A stretch of 64,000 bases of DNA from Streptomyces albofaciens JCM 4342 (GTDB taxonomy: Bacteria; Actinomycetota; Actinomycetes; Streptomycetales; Streptomycetaceae), in contig NZ_PDCM01000001.1 in the NCBI RefSeq assembly GCF_008634025.1, forward strand, positions 2,663,501 through 2,727,500, given 5' to 3'. A program made the position numbers and the translations under genes. This document shows, piece by piece, positions 45,557-53,257 of the stretch. The number at the start of each line of letters is the position of its first letter. Within the stretch, counting starts at the first letter, position 1. The notes beneath the pieces are model-generated. The model saw nothing but the letters and a program-made list of their open reading frames with translations. It made no database searches and was not told where the DNA came from.

Positions 45557-46744
45557 GTGTACACCGATGCCTCTGCCGGTGCAGGAAAGCGCATTGCGTA
45601 CCAGCGGCGACTCGCCCGTCTCACGCAGCAAGAACTTGCCCGTACGGCAGGCGTCGCCCTGGGGACCGCGCGCAAGATCGAGCGCGGGGAGCGGGGCGTC
45701 GGTGAGGGAGTGTCGGACGCCATCGCCGCGGCACTTGGTATTGATGTCGCCTGTCTGCTGCCTGGGCGTGACCGTGCTGATGACCGGGTGCATCGCGCCA
45801 TGCCCGAGCTGTCCGCGGTGCTCGCGACCTACGACATGCCCGAGGACGGGCCCACGCGCCCCCTGAGCCAACTTCGGGAAGCGGTCGCCGAGGTCGTCAC
45901 CTGGCGACTCGCGGCTCAGTACGTTCATATCTCACGCCAGGTCCCGGGACTCCTCGCCGAACTGGGCCGTGCTTTCCACGGCGCACCCACGAAGTGCCGT
46001 GCCGATACCGCCGAGCTGCTCGTCGCCGCATACCGGGCCGCCGACGCGGTTGCGTACAAGTACGGCGCCTACGACCTGTCCGCCCGCCTGATCGACCTCA
46101 TGAGGTGGGCTGCGGCGCAGTCGGAGAATCCACTGCTCGAAGCCGCGGCCGCGTATACGCGGACGGAGATGTATTTCGCCGCCGGCGCGCATGCGATCGG
46201 TCTGCGGGCTCTGGAACGCGCTCTGGACGTCCTTCCGCGTCGACCGGTCTGTCCGGTAGCTGTTGCCACGCGTGGTGCCTTGCATATGCGGGCCGCCGTC
46301 ATCGCCGCTCGTGCCGGAGAGGAGGGAGTTGCCTTTGCCCACGCTGCCGAGGCGCGTTCCCTCGCCGCGCGAGTTCCGGAAGCCACCTACCAAGGCACGG
46401 GGTTCGGTCCGGCGACCATGCGTATGCACGAGTTGTCCGTGGCGGTCAGCTTGGGCGACGGATTCGTACGCCGTGCCCTCGACGCAATCGGCAGCTGGGC
46501 TCCACCGAACGGGCTCGCCGCGGAACGCCGATCGGGTTTCTACATCGAACTGGCCCGCGCCCAACTCTGGTCGGGTCAGCCCGACCAGGCCTTCGCTTCC
46601 CTGCGGACCGCACGGCGCATCGCTCCTCAGCACACCCGTGAACACATGTGGGTGCGCGAGGACGCCGCTACCCTGCGCCGGCTGAAACGCAGCGACGCCG
46701 AGAGTCTGTCGAAGTTCGCCGAATGGTGCCGCGCGGGCGAGTGA
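45557..46744 (+). CDS. XRE-family regulator with TPR-like sensor domain
   Basis: A 395-residue protein. Residues 7-62 form a Cro/C1 helix-turn-helix (GKRIAYQRRLARLTQQELARTAGVALGTARKIERG, cut here, then AIAAALGIDVACLLP). The rest is a helical repeat domain with regularly spaced Ala/Leu and aromatic residues (YKYGAYDLSARLIDLM, AHAIGLRALERALDVLP, ARAQLWSGQPDQAFASLRTARRIAP), typical of TPR-like sensor regulators of streptomycetes. GTG at 45557 has GGAG seven bases upstream; the frame is open earlier through the HAD gene. Moderately lower GC than flanks. Confidence 0.85.
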   Translation: MYTDASAGAGKRIAYQRRLARLTQQELARTAGVALGTARKIERGERGVGEGVSDAIAAALGIDVACLLPGRDRADDRVHRAMPELSAVLATYDMPEDGPTRPLSQLREAVAEVVTWRLAAQYVHISRQVPGLLAELGRAFHGAPTKCRADTAELLVAAYRAADAVAYKYGAYDLSARLIDLMRWAAAQSENPLLEAAAAYTRTEMYFAAGAHAIGLRALERALDVLPRRPVCPVAVATRGALHMRAAVIAARAGEEGVAFAHAAEARSLAARVPEATYQGTGFGPATMRMHELSVAVSLGDGFVRRALDAIGSWAPPNGLAAERRSGFYIELARAQLWSGQPDQAFASLRTARRIAPQHTREHMWVREDAATLRRLKRSDAESLSKFAEWCRAGE

Positions 46745-46822
46745 CCGGACTACCCCGCAGAGGGGTACTTGTGCCGCTCCGGGCAAGTCAGCATCTCCTT
46801 GTCCGAACGACAGGAGCCCGCA

Positions 46823-47269
46823 ATGACTGCATTCAGCAGGCCGTCCAGCGTCCGCGCACAGCCATCGGCGAATACCGCGTACCTGCCTCCTTCTCCCCTC
46901 CCCGACTGGATCCCCCGCGGAGCCGGCCTGCGCGTCGTACGTGATGTGGCCGTGCTCGGGATGGATGTGGTGTGGCTTGAACTGGTGGTGGGAGAACGGG
47001 TGTTGAGGTGTTTGGGGGACCGGTCCGGGGCGGTTGTCGAGGATCATCGGCGGCCGGCCGGGATGTGCTGGCTGGTGCCTGCCGGGACGGCTGGTGGGGT
47101 GCGGTTGCCCTTGTGGGGGGACAGGGGCTTGGGGGTGGCCTTGTACGTGCCCGGGTTGGCCATGCGTAATGAGCGGCTGCGGTGGCGTGTGCGGCCGGAG
47201 GCCGGGGCGCTGGTGACGAGTGCGGTGGCCTTGCGGGCGGCGGTCATCGCGGTGGAGGCCGCACGGTGA
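46823..47269 (+). CDS. Unknown 148-aa protein of the HAD-XRE cassette
   Basis: ATG at 46823 has AGGAG six bases upstream. The N-terminal 25 residues are low-complexity, then WIPRGAGLRVVRDVAVLGMDVVWLELVVGERVLRC (shown in part) and MCWLVPAGTAGGVRLPLWGDRGLGVALYVPG, a beta-rich compact domain, and an Ala/Val helix at the end. No signal peptide or helix long enough to cross a membrane. The stop overlaps the next start (GTGA). I do not recognise the family. Position 78 bases after the XRE gene suggests the same cassette. Confidence 0.65.
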   Translation: MTAFSRPSSVRAQPSANTAYLPPSPLPDWIPRGAGLRVVRDVAVLGMDVVWLELVVGERVLRCLGDRSGAVVEDHRRPAGMCWLVPAGTAGGVRLPLWGDRGLGVALYVPGLAMRNERLRWRVRPEAGALVTSAVALRAAVIAVEAAR

Positions 47270-47457
47270 TCTGCTGCGCGGACTGCGGCAGGGTGCGGGG
47301 CGTGACCGTGATCGGGACCGTGCACACGGCCAGTGGGGGCGGGGCCGACGTTGGGCTGTGTGCGGGGTGTGAGGAGAAGCGGGGGAGGCGGCGCGAGCGT
47401 GGCGCCCGGTCGTCGGCGCCGCCCCGCGGCGACCGAACGCCGCGCCGCCCGGCTTGA
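47266..47457 (+). CDS. Small zinc-ribbon-like protein (63 aa)
   Basis: GTG start overlaps the preceding stop (GTGA). The product has two CxxC knuckles, CCADCGRV (residues 3-10) and LCAGCEEKR, 25 residues apart, an arrangement for one zinc, followed by a basic tail (KRGRRRERGARSS ... RTPRRPA) suited to nucleic acid binding. The stop codon lies inside the strong hairpin that follows. Function unknown; translationally tied to the 148-residue protein. Confidence 0.6.
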   Translation: MICCADCGRVRGVTVIGTVHTASGGGADVGLCAGCEEKRGRRRERGARSSAPPRGDRTPRRPA

Positions 47458-47475
47458 CCAAGCCGGGCGGCGCGG
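47440..47475 (+). terminator. Strong terminator closing the HAD-XRE cassette
   Basis: CGCGCCGCCCGGCTT (47441-47455) and AAGCCGGGCGGCGCG (47460-47474) are perfect complements with loop GACC; a flanking C-G pair extends it. It overlaps the stop of the zinc-ribbon gene. Confidence 0.8.
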
Positions 47476-47658
47476 ACGGGGGCTGGGAAAGGAATGGGGA
47501 AACGGGCGCGTGCCCGGCTGTTACGAACTACGAGGTTCTGCTGGGAACTGCTACTCGGGCGGTGTCGGTGAGGCCCGGAGCCAGCGGCTCGTCGCCGTTG
47601 GGTGAGGACTCGCCCAAGAGCTCTCGTGGCCCACGCGACCCCGCTGACCTGGCAGTTC

Positions 47659-48951
47659 CTACAGCGCCGCGCCCCCCGGCTTCACCATTCCGCGGACCGT
47701 GCGCGCGTCCACGAATTCGCCCATTGCCGTCATTTCCCATTCGCCGGAGAACTGGCGGATGAGCTTGGCCATCATGACGCCCGTGCGCGGTTCGGCGTGG
47801 GTGAGGTCGAAGCGGACGAGTTCTTCACCGGTTTGGGCGTCCATCAGGCGGCAGTAGGCCTTGGCGACGTCGGAGAATTTCTGGCCGGAGAAGGAGTTGA
47901 CCGTGAAGACGAGGCCGGTGACCTGTGGGGGGATGCCGCCGAGGTGGACGGTGATGGACTCGTCGTCGCCCGCGCCCTCGCCGGTGAGGTTGTCGCCGGA
48001 GTGCTGGATCGCGCCGTTCAGGATCTGGAGTTTGCCGAAGAAGCAGTTGTCGACCTTCTTGCGGTCCGGGCCGTAGGCGATCACGGAGGCGTCGAGGTCG
48101 ATGTCCTTGCCGCGGTAGGCGGGCTCCCAGCCGAGGCCCATGCGGACGGAGGACAGGAGCGGGCGGCCGCCCTTGACCAGGGAGACGGTCTGGTTCTTCT
48201 GGAGGCTGACGCGGCCCTTGTCGAGGTTGATCTTGCCGGCGCCGGGCGCGGGCGCGGGCGCGGCAGCAGGAGCAGGAGCAGGAGCAGGAGCAGGGGCAGG
48301 GGCAGGGGCAGGGGCGGCTGCCGCGGGCGGCGGGGCCATGGGCGCCGGGGCGCCGGTGGGCGGGCCCCACTGGGGGGCGGGGGCGGGCTGCGAGGTGGCG
48401 GCCGGTGGGGCCGGGGGTGCCTGCGGGGCGGGTGCCGCGGGCGCGGCCGGCTCCTCGACGCTGACGCCGAAGTCGGTGGCGATGCCGGCCAGGCCGTTCG
48501 CGTAGCCCTGGCCGACCGCGCGGACCTTCCAGGCGCCGTTGCGGCGGTAGACCTCGACGACCACCAGGGCGGTCTCCGGGCCGAGCCGGGGCGGGGTGAA
48601 GGTGGCGATGACGCTGCCGTCGTCGGCGTTGCGGACCGTGCCGGTCGGTTCGGTGCCGGCGAACGTGGCGCCGGGGGCGTCCAGGCTGGCGGTCACGACG
48701 ATCTTCTCGATGCCGGCCGGTACCGCGGCGGTGTCCACCGTGATCGTGTCACCGGCGCCGCCCGCGCCGGACGTGTGGGTCACGCCCGGGCCGGCCGGCT
48801 GGTTGTAGAAGACGAAGTCGTCGTCGGAGCGCACCTTGCCGTCGGCGGTGAGCAGCAGGCCCGACACATCGAGCCGCACGGGCGCGGTGACGTCCACCGC
48901 CACCCGCGAGGCGGTGAGCGGGAGGTTCGAGCCAGGAGTCATAGCGGTCAT
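47659..48951 (-). CDS. TerD-family protein with two TerD domains
   Basis: A 430-residue protein with an N-terminal TerD domain (about 1-165: VRLDVSGLLLTADGKVRSDDDFVFYNQP, split here; DTITVDTAAVPAGIEKIVVTASLD; then RLGPETALVVVEVYRRNGAWKVRAVGQGY), a Pro/Ala linker (about 168-240) and a second TerD domain (243-430: FGKLQILNGAIQHSGDNLTGEGAGDDE, VTGLVFTVNSFSGQKFSDV, FDLTHAEPRTGVMM). TerD domains bind calcium through DD/ND loops and take part in stress and differentiation in Streptomyces. The linker DNA is a hexanucleotide repeat. ATG at 48951; a second ATG 9 bases in is possible. Confidence 0.9.
   Translation of the reverse strand: MTAMTPGSNLPLTASRVAVDVTAPVRLDVSGLLLTADGKVRSDDDFVFYNQPAGPGVTHTSGAGGAGDTITVDTAAVPAGIEKIVVTASLDAPGATFAGTEPTGTVRNADDGSVIATFTPPRLGPETALVVVEVYRRNGAWKVRAVGQGYANGLAGIATDFGVSVEEPAAPAAPAPQAPPAPPAATSQPAPAPQWGPPTGAPAPMAPPPAAAAPAPAPAPAPAPAPAPAAAPAPAPGAGKINLDKGRVSLQKNQTVSLVKGGRPLLSSVRMGLGWEPAYRGKDIDLDASVIAYGPDRKKVDNCFFGKLQILNGAIQHSGDNLTGEGAGDDESITVHLGGIPPQVTGLVFTVNSFSGQKFSDVAKAYCRLMDAQTGEELVRFDLTHAEPRTGVMMAKLIRQFSGEWEMTAMGEFVDARTVRGMVKPGGAAL
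48265..48312. repeat. Hexanucleotide tandem repeat in the TerD linker
   Basis: Eight consecutive hexamers (five AGCAGG, three GGCAGG on the plus strand) encode alternating Pro-Ala on the minus strand, in frame. Slippage would change linker length without frameshift. Confidence 0.85.
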
Positions 48952-49002
48952 GCCGGGGATAACGAGCGGCCTTTCTTTGCGGTTCCATTACCGGGGCCGG
49001 AT

Positions 49003-49100
49003 GGGTCGGCCGATACCGCGGCGGGGCGGGGCGGCCGGTACCCGGGCGCGGCGGGTCGGCCGATACCGGGGCGGGGGCAGCCGGTACCGGGGCGGGGTGG
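49003..49100. repeat. Two copies of a 50-bp direct repeat between TerD and GlsB-like genes
   Basis: GGGTCGGCCGATACC recurs at 49003 and 49053, each followed by GGCGGGGC-like and C(C)GGTACC segments. Non-coding, in the 5' region of the TerD gene (minus strand). Confidence 0.6.
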
Positions 49101-49165
49101 GGCGGCTGAAACGGGGGCCGTACGGGGTCGTACAGAGCCGTACGGGGCCGTCGGCCCGCCGGCGG

Positions 49166-49438
49166 TCAGCGGCGTTCGCGGGAATTGCCGAACAGCAGGC
49201 GGTAGGCGATCAGGAGCACCAGGGAACCGGCGATGGCGGCGATCCACATCGACGGGTCGTAGAAGTCCTTCGGTATCGGCTTGTCCAGGATCTTGGTGGA
49301 GAGCCAGCCGCCGATGAAGGAGCCGACGATGCCGATGAGGGTGGTGCCGACGATGCCGCCCGGGTCCCGTCCGGGCAGCAGGACCTTGGCGATGATGCCG
49401 GCGATCAGCCCCAGTACGAGCCAGCTGACGATGCCCAT
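49166..49438 (-). CDS. GlsB/YeaQ/YmgE-family small membrane protein
   Basis: A 90-residue protein with three hydrophobic helices: IVSWLVLGLIAGIIAKVLLPG (3-23), GIVGTTLIGIVGSFIGGWLS (28-47) and MWIAAIAGSLVLLIAYRLLFG (64-84). The motif LIAGIIAKVLLPGRDPGG is diagnostic of this transglycosylase-associated (stress-induced) family. ATG at 49438 is preceded by AGGAACG. Usually linked to general stress or envelope functions; exact role unknown. It stands upstream of the TerD gene but with a 214-bp gap. Confidence 0.9.
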   Translation of the reverse strand: MGIVSWLVLGLIAGIIAKVLLPGRDPGGIVGTTLIGIVGSFIGGWLSTKILDKPIPKDFYDPSMWIAAIAGSLVLLIAYRLLFGNSRERR

Positions 49439-49560
49439 GGTGCGTTCCTCGTTCCTGCGTAGTTGCGCAAATGATTGAAGCCATTGATACGCACACAAGG
49501 ACGCCGCGCGGACGGCGCGGGTTGCGTCGGCCGGCCCGGCGTGGCCGAGGCCACGGCCGT

Positions 49561-50370
49561 TCAGTACGGCCAGATGGGCGGGTCCACGCAGAAGGCGCCG
49601 CCGAGGTGGGCGTGTTCGGGATCGGCGGGGTCGAGTTCGCCGTGCGCGGCGATCAGTTCGGCGGCGTACTGCTCGGAGTCGTCCTGCGGCTCGTAGCCGA
49701 GCGAGCGGGCCGTGCTCAGGTCCCACCACAGGCGGGTGTTGGCGGAGGAGCCGTAGACGACGGTGTGGCCGACGCCCCCGGCGGTGAGCGCGGCGTGCAG
49801 CAGGCGCGCGCAGTCGGCCGGGCTCAGCCAGATCGAGAGCATGCGGACGGTGGTGGGCCGCGGGAAGCAGGAGCCGATGCGGACGGAGACCGTCTCGATG
49901 CCGTGCAGGTCCCAGTAGAGGGAGGCGAGGTCCTCGCCGAAGCCCTTGGAGAGGCCGTAGTACGTGTCGGGGCGGCGCGGGGTGTCCACCGGGATCGCGC
50001 CGGAGCCGTCGGCGGGGCGCGGGGTGAAGCCGACGGCGTGGTTGGAGGAGGCGAAGACGACACGGCGGACGCCTTCCTCGCGCGCCGCCTCGTAGAGGTT
50101 GTAGGTGCCTTCGATGTTGGCGCGCAGGATCTTCTCGAAGGGCGCTTCGAGGGAGATGCCGGCGAGGTGGATGATCGCGTCCACGCCGCGCACCGCCTCG
50201 CGCAGGGCCTCCTTGTCGGCGAGGTCTGCGGTGATGGCGGCCGGGGCGTCGTCGATGGCGCGCTGGTCGAGGAGGCGGAGCCGGTAGCCGTACGGGGGCA
50301 GCAGGTCGCGCATCAGGGTGCCGAGGCCGCCGGCGGCGCCGGTGAGCAGGACGGTGCGGGGTGCGGGCAT
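49561..50370 (-). CDS. udh: NAD-dependent uronate dehydrogenase-like SDR
   Basis: A 269-residue extended/atypical short-chain dehydrogenase. NAD-binding LLTGAAGGLG is at 8-17, Asp35 in LLDQRA selects NAD, Ser108/Ser109 in FASSNHAVGF and Tyr138-x3-Lys142 in YYGLSK form the catalytic site. The sequence IHLAGISLEAPFEKILRANIEGTYNLYEAA is characteristic of uronate dehydrogenase, which oxidises glucuronate or galacturonate to the aldaro-lactone. It is divergent from kdgD, which acts later in the same pathway, supporting the call. ATG with GGAGGAG before it. Confidence 0.85.
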   Translation of the reverse strand: MPAPRTVLLTGAAGGLGTLMRDLLPPYGYRLRLLDQRAIDDAPAAITADLADKEALREAVRGVDAIIHLAGISLEAPFEKILRANIEGTYNLYEAAREEGVRRVVFASSNHAVGFTPRPADGSGAIPVDTPRRPDTYYGLSKGFGEDLASLYWDLHGIETVSVRIGSCFPRPTTVRMLSIWLSPADCARLLHAALTAGGVGHTVVYGSSANTRLWWDLSTARSLGYEPQDDSEQYAAELIAAHGELDPADPEHAHLGGAFCVDPPIWPY

Positions 50371-50676
50371 GGCGGCTCCTCCGGGCGGGCTCGGTCGTAC
50401 GGCTTCATCCGCGGACGGCGTTCAGGTAAGTGGACGATCGCCGTCACGGTAGGAAGGCGCGCCGGACCGGGTCAAGATGCTTGACGGGGCGGCCAAATCC
50501 GGTTGCGTGGAGGGGCTTTCGGGGCCGCTGGGGCCGTTTCGGGTCCTTGACCGGCCCGGGAGCGCTGCCCTAGCGTGAGCGCGTTCATGAGTATGGACGA
50601 CAGTCAGGGACGTGCACATGGTGGTGGCGTCACCACGACGTACGCGCCTCCGGTACGAGCATGCCAGGGAGAGCCC
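50371..50676. promoter_or_regulatory. udh-kdgD divergent control region: promoter and operator
   Basis: On the plus strand TTGACC (50547-50552), an 18-bp spacer and TAGCGT (50571-50576) make a textbook Streptomyces vegetative promoter for kdgD, leaving a roughly 95-base leader. GTCAAGATGCTTGAC (50471-50485) is a perfect 6+3+6 palindrome between the two genes, a likely operator (candidate ligand: the IclR protein encoded at 58.3-59.1 kb or another regulator). Confidence 0.6.
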
Positions 50677-51624
50677 GTGACCCCAGCCCCGCCGCTCGCC
50701 GAGCGCCTCGACGGCCTGCTGTTCTTCCCCGTGACCGCGTACGGGTCCGACGGCGCCCCGGACCTGGCCGCCTTCCGCGCCCACGTACGCCGGGGCATCG
50801 ACGCGGGCGCCGCCGCCGTCTTCGCCTGCTGCGGCACCGGCGAGTTCCACGCGCTGACGCCCGAGGAGTTCCGCGACTGTGTGGCCGCCGCGGTCCAGGA
50901 GGCGGCCGGGCGGGTCCCGGTGCTGGCCGGCGCGGGCTACGGCACCGCGCTCGCCACGCGCTTCGCGCGCCTCGCCGAGGACGCGGGCGCCGACGGCCTG
51001 CTGGCCATGCCGCCGTACCTCGTCGTCGCCGACCAGGCGGGCCTGCTGCGGCACTACACGGAACTCGCCGCCGCCACCGCCCTGCCGGTCATCGTCTACC
51101 AGCGCGACAACGCCGTCTTCACCCCGGACACCGTCGTCGCCCTCGCGCGCACCCCCGGCATCATCGGCCTCAAGGACGGCCTCGGCGACCTCGACCTGCT
51201 CCAGCGCGTCATCAGCGCCGTACGGACCGGGACGGCGGGGCAAGAATTCCTGTACTTCAACGGGCTGCCGACCGCCGAATTGACCGGACTCGCCTACCGC
51301 GGCCTCGGCGTCCGCCTCTACTCGTCCGCCGTCTTCGCCTTCGCCCCGGAGATCGCCACGGCCTTCCACCGCGCCCTCACCGACGGTGACGACGCGACGG
51401 TCACCCGGTTGCTGGACGGCTTCTACCGGCCGCTGGTCGAGCTGCGCAACCAGGGCAAGGGCTACGCGGTCTCGCTCGTCAAGGCCGGGGTGCGGCTGCG
51501 CGGCACGGACGTCGGCGGGGTACGGGCGCCGCTGAGCGAACCGGCCCCCGAGCACGTCGAGGCGCTGGCCGCGCTGATCGAACGGGGCCTGGCGCTGGTC
51601 GGCGCGCCGACGGGCGGCCGGTGA
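50677..51624 (+). CDS. kdgD: 5-dehydro-4-deoxyglucarate dehydratase
   Basis: DHDPS-family enzyme that dehydrates and decarboxylates 5-keto-4-deoxyglucarate to 2-oxoglutarate semialdehyde. Of 315 residues, Tyr141 (VIVYQRDNAVF) and Schiff-base Lys166 (IIGLKDGLGDLD) are in place. GTGEF (53-57) replaces the TTGE of DapA, and LFFPVTAYGSDG opens the barrel as in KdgD. GTG at 50677 has AGGGAGAG upstream. Neighbours udh and a semialdehyde dehydrogenase fit the oxidative aldarate route. It overlaps the next start. Confidence 0.92.
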   Translation: MTPAPPLAERLDGLLFFPVTAYGSDGAPDLAAFRAHVRRGIDAGAAAVFACCGTGEFHALTPEEFRDCVAAAVQEAAGRVPVLAGAGYGTALATRFARLAEDAGADGLLAMPPYLVVADQAGLLRHYTELAAATALPVIVYQRDNAVFTPDTVVALARTPGIIGLKDGLGDLDLLQRVISAVRTGTAGQEFLYFNGLPTAELTGLAYRGLGVRLYSSAVFAFAPEIATAFHRALTDGDDATVTRLLDGFYRPLVELRNQGKGYAVSLVKAGVRLRGTDVGGVRAPLSEPAPEHVEALAALIERGLALVGAPTGGR

Positions 51625-53069
51625 TGCGGGCCGCCGCGTTCCTCTACCCGTGGGACGTGGTGGGCGACCCGGACGCCGCCCGCCGCGTCGCGGACCTCGG
51701 CGTCCAGCAGGTCACCCTGGCCGCCGCCTACCACTCCACCCGCGCGCTGACGCCGCGTCACCCCCGCCACCGCGTCGTCACCGCCCGGCACTCGGCGGTC
51801 CTGTACCCGCCCGACGCCGCACGCTGGGCGGGGCGCGCCCTGCGCCCGTACCCGCAGGAGTGGGTGGCGGGACCGGACCCCTTCGGCGAGGCGGCGCGGG
51901 CGCTGACCGACGCGGGCCTGGAGGTGCACAGCTGGGTCGTGCTGGCCCACAACGGCCGCCTGGGCGCCGAGCACCCCGCCATCGCCGTACGCAACGCCTA
52001 CGGCGACCGCTATCCCTGGGCACCCTGCATCGCCCGTCCCGAGGTCCGCGCCTACCTCTGCGACCTGGCGGCGGAGGCGGCGACCCGTCCCGGCGCGCGC
52101 GGCACCGAGCTGGAGTCCTGCGGCTGGTACGGGCTGGAGCACCTGCACGCACACGACAAGATCACCGGCGTGCCGCTCTCCGGCGCCGCCCGGTACCTGA
52201 TGTCGCTGTGTTTCTGCGAGGTCTGCGAGGCGGGGTACGACGGGTTGGGGGCGCGGGCGGCGGACGTGCGGGGCGCGGTCGTACGGGCGCTGGAACCGGC
52301 GTGGACGGGTGCGGGCGGGAGCGAAGGGGGGACCGGCGGGGGCCGGGCGGGGGAGTGGCGCGGGGTGGAGGCGCTGCTCGGGGGTGAGCTGGCGGGACTG
52401 GTGCGCGGCTGGCGGGACGGTGCAGCGCGCACGCTCCGGCGGGAGGTCGTCGCGGCCGTCCGCGGCGCCGCGGACGACGGCTTCCGGATCCTGCTGCACG
52501 CCGACCCGGCCGCGCACCGCTGCGGCGCGAACGTGGGCGCCGATCCGGCGGACGTGCTCGCGGACACCGACGGGGTGGTGGTGCCGTGTACGGGGGACGA
52601 CGCGGCGCGCGCCGACGCGCTGAGGCCGTTCGCGGTGGCGCGTACGGAAGCGGCGGCGCGTACGGAAGCGAGGTCCAGTACGGAAGCGGTGGCCCGTACG
52701 GCTGCGGTGGCCGGTACGGAAGCAGCGGCGGCGCGTGCGGAAGCGGTGGCTCGTACGGAAGGGGAGGCCTGCACGGAAGGGGAGGCCTGCACGGAAGGGG
52801 AGGCCCGTACGGGAGCGGCGGGGGCCGCCCCGGCCGGATGCGTCGCCGCCAACCTCACCATCGTCACCGCCATGGGCGGCAGCCCCGGCACCCTCGCCGC
52901 CGACGCCGCGCACGCCGCCGCCCTCGGCGCCGACGAACTGCGGCTCTACCACGCGGGCCTGGCCGGTGACGGCGATCTCGCGGCCGTACGGCGGGAACTG
53001 GCAACCGTACGGCGGGAGCCGGCAACCGCGCGCCGGGACCTCGGCGGCGCCCGGAATTCCGCGGTCTGA
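51624..53069 (+). CDS. Predicted TIM-barrel (glycoside-hydrolase-like) protein with repeat insertion
   Basis: A 481-residue protein coupled to kdgD (TGATG; a GTG 3 bases earlier is an alternative). The N-terminal part looks like a sugar-active TIM barrel: FLYPWDVVGDPDAARRVADLG, VTLAAAYHSTRAL, VHSWVVLAHNGRLG, AYGDRYPWAPCIARPEVRAYL, ESCGWYGLEHLHAHDKITG, SLCFCEVCEAGY (cysteine pair). The C-terminal strands ILLHADP and NLTIVTAMGG follow. Between them residues about 340-400 are a degenerate RTEAxA/TEGEAC six-residue repeat, probably disordered, encoded by an 18-bp tandem repeat. I recall relatives next to aldarate genes; activity unknown. Confidence 0.65.
   Translation: MRAAAFLYPWDVVGDPDAARRVADLGVQQVTLAAAYHSTRALTPRHPRHRVVTARHSAVLYPPDAARWAGRALRPYPQEWVAGPDPFGEAARALTDAGLEVHSWVVLAHNGRLGAEHPAIAVRNAYGDRYPWAPCIARPEVRAYLCDLAAEAATRPGARGTELESCGWYGLEHLHAHDKITGVPLSGAARYLMSLCFCEVCEAGYDGLGARAADVRGAVVRALEPAWTGAGGSEGGTGGGRAGEWRGVEALLGGELAGLVRGWRDGAARTLRREVVAAVRGAADDGFRILLHADPAAHRCGANVGADPADVLADTDGVVVPCTGDDAARADALRPFAVARTEAAARTEARSSTEAVARTAAVAGTEAAAARAEAVARTEGEACTEGEACTEGEARTGAAGAAPAGCVAANLTIVTAMGGSPGTLAADAAHAAALGADELRLYHAGLAGDGDLAAVRRELATVRREPATARRDLGGARNSAV
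52641..52826. repeat. 18-bp tandem repeat array inside a coding region
   Basis: About ten units related to CGTACGGAAGCGGTGGCC run head to tail, with one 3-base insertion that keeps the frame. The last units are the most alike (TGCACGGAAGGGGAGGCC twice), suggesting recent expansion. Confidence 0.85.
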
Positions 53070-53257
53070 CCCCCCGCCGAGCGGCGGCGAACAAGCCGCC
53101 GCCCTGTCCGGTTCCTTTCGCCGACCGGGCCCCGCCCATTCCGGCCGGTCCGTACCGCGCGGTGATCTACTACAACGCGTTCCGTACCGCGGCCCCGTGC
53201 CTCACGCGGCACGCCCCGGGCCGCGTACGACCACGAGAAGATGCTGGAAGGAACGTC

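Noticed and set aside
48241..48320. CRISPR-like or mobile repeat in the TerD gene
   Set aside because: Simple in-frame hexamer repeat encoding a Pro-Ala linker.
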